Assembly (NCBI GenBank): GCA_027365715.1
Contig: DAHXLZ010000126.1
Location: forward strand, 1 to 12,229
DNA length: 12,229 nucleotides
Source: Methanomassiliicoccales archaeon
GTDB lineage: Archaea > Thermoplasmatota > Thermoplasmata > Sysuiplasmatales > Sysuiplasmataceae
Direction: 5' to 3'
Shown: piece after piece, positions 1-6,106 of the stretch
How the letters are laid out: each line of letters starts with the position of its first letter
How positions within the stretch are numbered: the first letter of the stretch is position 1
Notes under the pieces: model-generated
The model's database searches: none
Seen by the model: only the letters and a program-made list of their open reading frames with translations
Told to the model about the DNA's origin: nothing
Translations under genes and position numbers: made by a program

Positions 1-818
1 TCATACGCGCTCACACACGCCTTTCTCAGATCCGTTGCGGATGAAACATAGTCCCTCGAACGGTTGTAAATGGCGTTGACCTTCCTGCCCATTCCGTCGA
101 CCCAGATGTTCAGTCCGGTCTTTCCGAGAATCATGAGCAACTCCTGTGTTCTTCCGACCGCAAACGCAGGCAGTATGGCCTGTCCGCCCCTGCCTACAAT
201 CTCATTAACTCTGTCCACGAGCTCGCTCTCTGTCTTCTTCCTGTCAGGATGCTCCCTTCCTGCGTATGTGGATTCCACTACCATGACATCGGTCTTGACA
301 TCCTCTGCTCCGTGAACGAGCCGTGTTTCCGCAGTGTGTATGTCACCAGTAAAGAGCACGTTTCTGTCTGCCCTTATCTCATGCATGGCCGCGCCGGGAA
401 TATGACCTGCCATTCGAGGAATGAATTCCGTTCCGCCGATTTCAAAGGCATGACCAAATCTCTCTACCTGGAAGAGCTTCATAGCGTCGTCGACATCTCC
501 CGGCTCGTATGGCTCTGGAAAGCCTTCCATTTTTGCCACTTTTATACTGTCAAGCATCAGCAGTCTGCCGACGTCCTTTGTTGGCATGGTGCCGTGGACC
601 TTCACCGGATAACGCGAGGTGAGCCACGGAATCATGCCCGAGTGGTCCACATGGGCATGCGTGAGCACTATCTCGTCCACCGGAGGGGCCTGAAGGGGAT
701 ATATCGGCGGATCCCTCGGAATCAGACCATAGTCAAACATTACCTTTCCAAAACCGTCTTCCAGCATTACCGCTAGGCCGCCGACTTCATCGGCGCCTCC
801 AAAAAATGTAAACTTCAA
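1..818 (-). CDS. Beta-CASP metallo-beta-lactamase ribonuclease, aCPSF2-like, 3' end cut by window
   Basis: The visible 272 residues are the N-terminal part of a zinc-dependent RNase of the beta-CASP group, which cleaves or trims RNA in archaea. Seen: the metallo-beta-lactamase motif THAHVDHSG (residues 53-61, with H54, H56, D58 and H59 as metal ligands), the next ligand His in GHIPGA (H139), the aspartate of FTGDIHT (D159), then the beta-CASP motif A in VESTYAGREHP (E182) and the conserved AFAVGRTQELL stretch (219-229). There is no KH domain in front, so it resembles aCPSF2 or archaeal RNase J rather than KH-bearing aCPSF1; the subtype is an inference. The two C-terminal beta-CASP histidine motifs lie outside the window. 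I chose the TTG start at 818 because GGTGA sits 6 bases upstream and the product then begins at the usual MKFTFFGGADEVGG strand; an in-frame GTG farther upstream is possible. It is separated from dppC by 148 bases and is probably a separate unit. Confidence 0.88.
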   Translation of the reverse strand, partial: MKFTFFGGADEVGGLAVMLEDGFGKVMFDYGLIPRDPPIYPLQAPPVDEIVLTHAHVDHSGMIPWLTSRYPVKVHGTMPTKDVGRLLMLDSIKVAKMEGFPEPYEPGDVDDAMKLFQVERFGHAFEIGGTEFIPRMAGHIPGAAMHEIRADRNVLFTGDIHTAETRLVHGAEDVKTDVMVVESTYAGREHPDRKKTESELVDRVNEIVGRGGQAILPAFAVGRTQELLMILGKTGLNIWVDGMGRKVNAIYNRSRDYVSSATDLRKACVSAY

Positions 819-846
819 AGAACATTCACCCGCACACACGAAACCT

Positions 847-878
847 GTAATTGCATTACCAATATGGTTTTCAATTGC
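847..878. promoter_or_regulatory. Overlapping inverted repeats upstream of the beta-CASP gene
   Basis: Two dyads overlap here: GTAATtgcATTAC (847-859, arms of 5 bases) and ACCAataTGGT (858-868, arms of 4). The outer ends (GTAATTG and CAATTGC) are also nearly complementary. The block lies 29-60 bases before the TTG start, so it is either an operator or part of the mRNA leader. No known regulator is recognised. Confidence 0.3.
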
Positions 879-913
879 ACTGTACCGTTATTTTCGATTG
901 TAGGTTACCTCAA

Positions 914-925
914 TTGATATATGAA
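914..925 (-). promoter_or_regulatory. Possible TATA box for the beta-CASP gene
   Basis: On the minus strand the segment reads CATATATC, an acceptable archaeal TATA box. Transcription would start about 25 bases downstream, near 893, giving a leader of roughly 75 bases that contains the dyads at 847-878. Other AT-rich stretches nearer the gene could serve instead, so this is weak. Confidence 0.3.
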
Positions 926-966
926 CGTTTGGTAGAGTTTTCGATCGCCCTGCGGAAATTCGGCGC

Positions 967-1926
967 TTACCGTCTCATACGGGGGTCCAGTATGTCCCTC
1001 AGACCATCTCCGAGAAGATTGAGGCCGAGTGAGTAAAGCAGTATAGCGAGTCCGGGAACAACGAAAGTCCAAGGGTACTGGAGCGCTCCGGTGATACCGA
1101 CGCTTTTGTACTGGAAGTATGTGGCCAGGTTTCCCCATTCCGGAAGATAAATGAAATTAATGCCAATGTTAATGTAGTCGAGAGCCGCGAGCAGCAGCAC
1201 CACCGAGCCGACATCGAGTGACATCTGGACAAAAACAGGGTAGATTGAATTGGGTATAATGTGCCTGAACACAACCCTCAGAGTACGTGCTCCTGAAGCT
1301 CTTGCTGCCTCCACGTACTTCAATTCCCTGACAGACAGGACCTGCCCCCGGACAAGCCTTGCATATGTCGGCCACCAGATCAGGATGAGTGAAAGAACAA
1401 GCAGCGTGATAACGCCGCCCGGGACATGGCTGAAGTCCTCACGGAACACCACAATCATTGCGATTGCAAGCACTATGAAGGGTATTGAAAAGAAGATGTC
1501 GGTAACACGCATCAGTACGTCGTCAATCAGGCCGCCCTTGTACCCGGCAAACGCCCCGAGCAGTATTCCAATCGTCGCACCGGTGAGAACCACAGCCAGT
1601 GAAATGCCCAGGTCGACTCTGGCCGCTTTTATTATCGCGGTAAACAGGTTAACGCCAAAATATGTTGTGCCGAGGGGATATCTCCATGTCTGGAACCATG
1701 GAATAAAATGGTCCAGAAGATGTCTGTTTGAATTCAGAACATAAGGGTTGCCTGAAGTCAGCACAGGTGAAAAAATCGCGAGAAACGCGAAGAAGGATGT
1801 CATGATGAGTCCGGCGAGCGCCAGCGGGCTCTGTTTGAAATAGTAAAACTGCCGCCTGAACTGCGCAATCCTCGGCAGCAGGCTGCTGGGTTTCAGTCTC
1901 TGTTTTTTCCCAAAAGCGGTAGTCAT
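967..1926 (-). CDS. dppC: Peptide ABC transporter permease, DppC/OppC family
   Basis: This is one of the two membrane subunits of the peptide importer; with DppB it forms the translocation channel. Seen in 319 residues: an OppC-type N-terminus with a first hydrophobic helix at about 35-57, a long external loop (58-100), a permease core with helices at about 105-128, 145-162, 172-188, 230-256 and 285-306, and the EAA loop that docks onto the ATPases (YVEAARASGA, from about 204). The C-terminus GDGLRDILDPRMR is the usual DppC ending. Length is slightly above the family norm of about 280-310. The ATG at 1926 is preceded by GAGGGG about 8 bases upstream. It lies 11 bases after the dppB stop, so the two permeases are almost certainly cotranscribed and dppC is last in the cluster. 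The peptide substrate class is inferred from the family; nickel or sugar import by the same family cannot be excluded. Confidence 0.93.
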   Translation of the reverse strand: MTTAFGKKQRLKPSSLLPRIAQFRRQFYYFKQSPLALAGLIMTSFFAFLAIFSPVLTSGNPYVLNSNRHLLDHFIPWFQTWRYPLGTTYFGVNLFTAIIKAARVDLGISLAVVLTGATIGILLGAFAGYKGGLIDDVLMRVTDIFFSIPFIVLAIAMIVVFREDFSHVPGGVITLLVLSLILIWWPTYARLVRGQVLSVRELKYVEAARASGARTLRVVFRHIIPNSIYPVFVQMSLDVGSVVLLLAALDYINIGINFIYLPEWGNLATYFQYKSVGITGALQYPWTFVVPGLAILLYSLGLNLLGDGLRDILDPRMRR

Positions 1927-1937
1927 TGATTATCCCC

Positions 1938-3035
1938 TCAGCCCAGCCTCACTCTCGGATCGAGATATGCGTAAACGATGTCGACTATAAGGTTTGCGAC
2001 CACTATAATTATGGCGAACACAAAAACCGATGCCATAATCGACGCAAAATCGTCAACAATGGCGGCCTCGGCAAGCCAGTAACCTATACCGGGCCATGAA
2101 AATATGTCCTCGGTTATAACGACGCCGCCCATGAGGGCGGCGAGCAGAAGGCCAAGTATGGTGACGGTGGCAGAATAGGCATTTCTCTTAACGTGCTTAT
2201 TGATAACACGTTTCTGCGAGAGCCCTTTTGCCTTTGCTGTCCTGACGTAGTCCTGCCCCATTGCGTCAAGCATACTGGATCTTAGAAAACGCACTATCGC
2301 ACCCATGCTCGTCAGGGCTACGGTGACTGCAGGCAGTATGATGTGCTCAATGCTGTTGAAGAAAGCGGGGAAGTCACCATAAATGAGAGTATCGAGAATG
2401 AGAAAACCTGTGGGTCGCGTGGTGAGTATCTGCGCACCCTGATGAACTACCCATGGCTCAAAATTTCCCTGCGGAGTGAAATAGTACGAAAAATTCAGCG
2501 CACCTGAAATTGAAGTTATTGGCACGTAAGGGGAAACAGCGAAAAGTATCAGAAGACCAAGCCAGAAAGTTGGCGTTGAGTAGCTTATCATTGCCCAAAG
2601 CCTTGAAGCATGATCCGGCAGCTTGTCCCTTTTGACCGCAGATATGACTCCAAGAGGGATTGAAAAAATGACAACGAGGATGATCGAAACAACAGCCAGC
2701 TCGATCGTATTTGGCAGACGTTCCTGCATCACCTGGAAAACCGGCCTGTATGTTCCGACGAGTATGTCAAATCCGCTGGTGAATCCCCAGTTGCCTGTGA
2801 GCAGCCCCTGCATGTAATAAATATACTGAAGGTAGACAGGAGCGGTCAGATGATATTCTGCAATTATGTGCGCCTTTACAGCAGGAGTTCTGATGCGGCC
2901 CATCAGCGAACTTATCCATAGCCCGATATTGACTCTTGTGAGCATGAAGGTGAATGCGGTAACGCCTAAAATTACAGGTATTAGAAGCAAAAGCCTTCTA
3001 ATGATATAGGTGGTCATTTTCATTGTCGGAATCAC
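1938..3035 (-). CDS. dppB: Peptide ABC transporter permease, DppB/OppB family
   Basis: This is the partner membrane subunit of the importer. Seen in 365 residues: a hydrophobic N-terminal helix after YIIRR (about 10-32), an external segment up to about 105, core helices at about 111-134, 146-170, 232-252, 290-308 and 334-354, and the EAA loop (YVRTAKAKGLSQKRV, about 263-277) that contacts an ATPase. FSWPGIG (312-318) and the terminal YLDPRVRLG are typical of DppB. An external loop of about 60 residues (170-230) makes it a little longer than bacterial DppB. The start is uncertain. GTG at 3035 touches GGTGA (3036-3040) with no spacing, while ATG codons at 3023 and 3017 lie 12 and 18 bases from it; 3023 may be the true start (361 aa). 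A TATA box at 3094 suggests its own promoter. Confidence 0.93.
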   Translation of the reverse strand: MIPTMKMTTYIIRRLLLLIPVILGVTAFTFMLTRVNIGLWISSLMGRIRTPAVKAHIIAEYHLTAPVYLQYIYYMQGLLTGNWGFTSGFDILVGTYRPVFQVMQERLPNTIELAVVSIILVVIFSIPLGVISAVKRDKLPDHASRLWAMISYSTPTFWLGLLILFAVSPYVPITSISGALNFSYYFTPQGNFEPWVVHQGAQILTTRPTGFLILDTLIYGDFPAFFNSIEHIILPAVTVALTSMGAIVRFLRSSMLDAMGQDYVRTAKAKGLSQKRVINKHVKRNAYSATVTILGLLLAALMGGVVITEDIFSWPGIGYWLAEAAIVDDFASIMASVFVFAIIIVVANLIVDIVYAYLDPRVRLG

Positions 3036-3040
3036 TCACC

Positions 3041-3054
3041 TGCATTGCAATGCA
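3041..3054. repeat. Perfect 14-bp palindrome next to the dppB ribosome site
   Basis: TGCATTGCAATGCA is its own reverse complement. It ends one base before the GGTGA ribosome-binding site of dppB, so on the expected transcript it would be in the leader. It could be a dimeric-repressor operator downstream of the promoter, or a small RNA hairpin near the ribosome site. No family is recognised. Confidence 0.6.
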
Positions 3055-3091
3055 TTTTCTTCAGCCCTGCTGTGTGGCGTACCTTTTTGGG

Positions 3092-3102
3092 AGTATATAA
3101 CC
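3092..3102 (-). promoter_or_regulatory. Candidate TATA box for dppB-dppC
   Basis: The minus strand reads GGTTATATACTC. A start point about 25 bases downstream falls near 3071, leaving a leader of roughly 36-48 bases that includes the palindrome at 3041-3054 and the GGTGA site. The 173-base gap between dppF and dppB supports an internal promoter, although read-through from dppF is possible. Confidence 0.5.
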
Positions 3103-3208
3103 ATTGATTCGATGGCGGCTGGAACCGCATAATCAGATTTGTCATGCGGACTCCCACCAGGGCTGCCAAAATCAAATATTATTCGAAACATTCTCCGGGC
3201 CACCAGCA

Positions 3209-4405
3209 TCAACTGACTTCAGGAAGGGCATGCTCTTCAAAATGTTCGCCTGCCATGACGCTCGCCCTTTCTGCTGCTGCGATGATCCTTTTATCCATCC
3301 TGTGGACCAGATGACATGCGACCTGATGCCCTGAATTGTTCCACTCCATGAGTCTGGGCTCCTTGTCCTTGCATATCTGTTCTGCATAAGGGCATCTTGT
3401 TCTGAACCTGCAACCACTTGGAGGAGAGGCTGCACTTGGAACATCGCCTGAGAGGATTATTCTCTCACGTCTGAGGAGAGGGTCAGGTATAGGAATCGCT
3501 GAAATCAGGGCCTGCGTGTAAGGATGGAGAGGATGAATGAACAGCTCTTCCGTTTCAGACACCTCAACAATCTTGCCTAGATACATCACCAGTACCCTGT
3601 TGCACATAGCCCTGATAACACTCAGATGATGTGAAATGAAGAGGTATGACATGCTGTTCTTCGTTTGAAGATTCCTGAGCAGATTGAGTATCTGAGCCTG
3701 TACAGAGACATCAAGGGCCGATGTGGGCTCGTCGAGAACAATGAATTTTGGATCCAGCGCCAGAGCCCTTGCGACGCATATCCTCTGCCGCTGTCCGCCG
3801 CTGAATTCGTGCGGAAAACGATAGAGATGTTCTTCATTGAGCCCGACGTCCGCAATAAGCGAGGAGACACGCTCACTTATCTCCTCCCTTGTCCCCTGCC
3901 CATGTACGCGCAGGGGTTCTGCAAGAATCTCCTTAACCAGCATCCGGGGGTCAAGGGAAGCAAACGGATCCTGAAAAACAATCTGCATTGTCTTACGCAT
4001 ATCTCTGAGATGTTTTCCTCTTGCTTTGAAAATGGAATAGTCCTTTGCAATACCGGCAATTTTCGCAATTATCTTTTCATCGCTTCCGGTGTCCCGGCCC
4101 TCGCTCTCGAGAGAACTGTACAGGGACTCAATTTCCATTGAAACATCAGCGGGTGCGTTGACAAAAGCCTGACCGGATGTCGGCTCAAGCAGTCTCAGTA
4201 CAGTTCTGCCTGTCGTTGTTTTACCGCATCCGCTTTCACCCACAAGGCCAACTGTCTCACCCCGGTGTATCTGAAATGAGATGTCATCTACAGCGTGAAC
4301 ATAGCCTATGCTCCTGGACATTACTCCCGCCTTGATGGGGAAAAGCTGTTTCAGGTGCCTGACGTCCATATACAGGCTGCCGCTATTGATTGGTATCACC
4401 GCCAA
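3209..4405 (-). CDS. dppF: Peptide ABC transporter ATP-binding protein, DppF/OppF family
   Basis: This is one of the two cytoplasmic ATPases that drive peptide import. Seen in 398 residues: Walker A GESGCGKT (56-63), Q-loop Gln in VFQDP (Q145), signature FSGGQRQ (201-207), Walker B FIVLDEP (221-227) and the switch His in FISHH (H259). The oligopeptide-transporter C-terminal domain has four cysteines (C332, C338, C345, C364), the spacing seen in DppD/DppF proteins that carry an iron-sulfur cluster. About 45 extra residues (85-130), acidic then basic, lie between Walker A and the Q-loop compared with ordinary DppF. The gene overlaps the end of dppD by 23 bases, so translation is probably coupled. 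The start is uncertain: TTG at 4405, GTG at 4399 or ATG at 4369; none has a well-spaced ribosome site. It is followed by a 173-base gap before dppB. Confidence 0.93.
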   Translation of the reverse strand: MAVIPINSGSLYMDVRHLKQLFPIKAGVMSRSIGYVHAVDDISFQIHRGETVGLVGESGCGKTTTGRTVLRLLEPTSGQAFVNAPADVSMEIESLYSSLESEGRDTGSDEKIIAKIAGIAKDYSIFKARGKHLRDMRKTMQIVFQDPFASLDPRMLVKEILAEPLRVHGQGTREEISERVSSLIADVGLNEEHLYRFPHEFSGGQRQRICVARALALDPKFIVLDEPTSALDVSVQAQILNLLRNLQTKNSMSYLFISHHLSVIRAMCNRVLVMYLGKIVEVSETEELFIHPLHPYTQALISAIPIPDPLLRRERIILSGDVPSAASPPSGCRFRTRCPYAEQICKDKEPRLMEWNNSGHQVACHLVHRMDKRIIAAAERASVMAGEHFEEHALPEVS

Positions 4406-5915
4406 ACAGGAAGCAGCTGACGGTATGCCCCTTCGTTACTTCGATTGATACGGGTAAATTGGCCCTGCATACATCCATCACGTATGGACATCTGGGATGA
4501 AACCTGCAGCCTGAAGGCGGTTTCAGAAGATTCGGAACAGTGCCGGAGATGGAAGTGAGTTTCTTCCCGGGCATATCGAGGCGCGGTATCGCGGAAAGCA
4601 GCCCCTTGGTATAAGGGTGCAAAGGATTTTTGAATATCTCAGTTACGGTGCCGGTCTCGGCAACAAGGCCCGCATACATAACAGCCACCCGATCGCAAAC
4701 TTCGGAGATTACGCCAAGATCATGAGTTATGAGCATTATTGATGCATTGGTGGTTTTTTTAAGCCGTTTCATCAGATCCAGAATCTGAGCCTGTATTGTG
4801 ACATCGAGAGCCGTCGTGGGTTCATCAGCTATCAGCAGAGAGGGGTTGCATGAGAGTGCCATGGATATCATAACACGCTGCTGCATTCCGCCGCTCAATT
4901 CGTGCGGATAGCTGCTCAGCACTTTATGTGCATCCTGAATGCTGACCTGCTTGAGGAGTTCTTCGACCCATAATGAAGTTTCGACCTTAATGGTTTTATC
5001 ACTTGCTCTTTTCGCCACAAGGTTGAGTTTCTGCAGGAAAATCTTAAACTTGAATAATCTGATTTCTGAAGCCAGCACTTTCAGAGAGGCAAGATCGCTT
5101 CCTGCCAGTATTTCATTCCCTTCTCTCTTCATCTGCGAGTCCAATTCCTTTTCAAGTTCTAAAATGTGCTTTGCCTGCTTCGATATTGAACCTATTCCCG
5201 CAACCCGGAAAGCTTCCCTGACTCTCCTCCCTCTCTTCTGGCCCCTTGAAGTGACTATATCATATATCTGAATCTGCTGCCGGGATTCCTTCACAAAATT
5301 TGAAATTGTCTGTATCGCGGATTTTTTGAAATCATCACTCTGAACACCGGAGATATCAAAATCCTCAACAAGTTTCCTTATCGCTGTTTTGAAACCCGAA
5401 AGATCTGACTTCCCCTTACCAAGGATTGAATCTATGATTTCCGACTTCCTGTGCATCAGGAGCGCTTCACTCACCTGCCTGTCGACAGTCAAAACCGGAT
5501 TGAGAGCCGTTGTCGGTTCCTGGAAAATCATCGAGATTTCCCTTCCCCTTATGCCCTGAAATATCCTCTCCGTGAGCCTCATAACCCTTCTGTTCCGTTT
5601 TATTTTGACGCGGCCGCTTTTCCTTTCAGCGTATGTGGCCTCATAAGGAAGATACCTGGTAAGATTTGCACCTTTGTAGATTATCTGGCCGGAAACGATT
5701 CTGCCCGGCGGATCCTGAATGAGTTTCATAACGGAAAATGCTGTGACACTCTTGCCGCATCCGGTTTCGCCGACAATACCCAGTGTCTCGCCTCTTTTCA
5801 CATAGAGGCTGACCCCGTCAAGAGCCTTTACAGTACCGTCATACACAAAAAAATAAGTCCTCAGATCCTCATTCCTGAGGAGAATATCAGGATCCTGTTC
5901 TATAGAAACAGTCAT
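4383..5915 (-). CDS. dppD: Peptide ABC transporter ATP-binding protein, DppD/OppD family, with large helical insertion
   Basis: This is the second ATPase of the importer. Seen in 510 residues: Walker A GETGCGKS (49-56), Q-loop Gln in IFQEP (Q132), signature LSGGMQQ (340-346), Walker B LLIADEP (360-366), switch His in LITHD (H398), and the C-terminal domain with four cysteines (C470, C476, C483, C501) as in iron-sulfur-bearing family members. All catalytic motifs are intact. The usual length is about 320-350; the excess lies mainly between the Q-loop and the signature (about 157-320) and is charged and helix-like. A shorter basic insertion (about 88-122) precedes the Q-loop. The extra part sits in the helical subdomain that faces the permease, so it may alter coupling or bind a partner; this is inference. 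The ATG at 5915 has no ribosome site, but a TATA box about 35 bases upstream predicts a nearly leaderless mRNA. It overlaps dppF. Confidence 0.93.
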   Translation of the reverse strand: MTVSIEQDPDILLRNEDLRTYFFVYDGTVKALDGVSLYVKRGETLGIVGETGCGKSVTAFSVMKLIQDPPGRIVSGQIIYKGANLTRYLPYEATYAERKSGRVKIKRNRRVMRLTERIFQGIRGREISMIFQEPTTALNPVLTVDRQVSEALLMHRKSEIIDSILGKGKSDLSGFKTAIRKLVEDFDISGVQSDDFKKSAIQTISNFVKESRQQIQIYDIVTSRGQKRGRRVREAFRVAGIGSISKQAKHILELEKELDSQMKREGNEILAGSDLASLKVLASEIRLFKFKIFLQKLNLVAKRASDKTIKVETSLWVEELLKQVSIQDAHKVLSSYPHELSGGMQQRVMISMALSCNPSLLIADEPTTALDVTIQAQILDLMKRLKKTTNASIMLITHDLGVISEVCDRVAVMYAGLVAETGTVTEIFKNPLHPYTKGLLSAIPRLDMPGKKLTSISGTVPNLLKPPSGCRFHPRCPYVMDVCRANLPVSIEVTKGHTVSCFLFGGDTNQ

Positions 5916-5944
5916 AGCGGATGAAAAGGCACTATCTTATCGCC

Positions 5945-5955
5945 ATATTTAATTA
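5945..5955 (-). promoter_or_regulatory. Candidate TATA box for dppD-dppF, nearly leaderless
   Basis: The minus strand reads TAATTAAATATGG. Its centre is about 35 bases from the dppD ATG, which predicts a leader of around 9 bases. The absence of a ribosome-binding site before that ATG agrees with leaderless initiation. Confidence 0.55.
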
Positions 5956-6008
5956 TTTTGAGAAGGCAGCCAGCAAACATTCAGTCCCACTGAAGAAATT
6001 TGGACAGC

Positions 6009-6023
6009 GATAATTGAATTATC
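6009..6023. repeat. 15-bp dyad GATAATT-G-AATTATC between the binding protein and dppD
   Basis: The two 7-base arms are perfectly inverted around a single base. It lies about 55-75 bases upstream of the dppD TATA box and about 85 bases after the binding-protein stop. It could be an operator or part of the termination region; its AT-only arms apart from the end G/C pair make a stable RNA hairpin unlikely. Confidence 0.5.
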
Positions 6024-6042
6024 AGTGCACTTGTCAGTTCTA

Positions 6043-6063
6043 ATGAAAATTAAAATTATAAAG
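6043..6063 (-). terminator. T-rich tract after the substrate-binding protein gene
   Basis: On the minus strand the segment is a run of T-rich blocks (TTTATAATTTTAATTTTC) starting about 45 bases after the stop codon. Archaeal transcription often ends in such tracts. It could equally be read as a second AT-rich promoter, so the call is tentative. Confidence 0.3.
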
Positions 6064-6106
6064 TGTTTAATGAAAAGATTTGGTTGCACTGATTTGTGTT
6101 CTTACA

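Noticed and set aside
1..776. Plus-strand frames across the beta-CASP gene (70-315 and 249-776)
   Set aside because: The minus strand encodes a continuous protein with all expected metal-binding motifs; the plus-strand products look like its shadows.
967..1744. Several long reading frames in other frames across the dppC gene
   Set aside because: They overlap a full permease gene with clear EAA loop and membrane helices, and their products show no domain or sensible composition.
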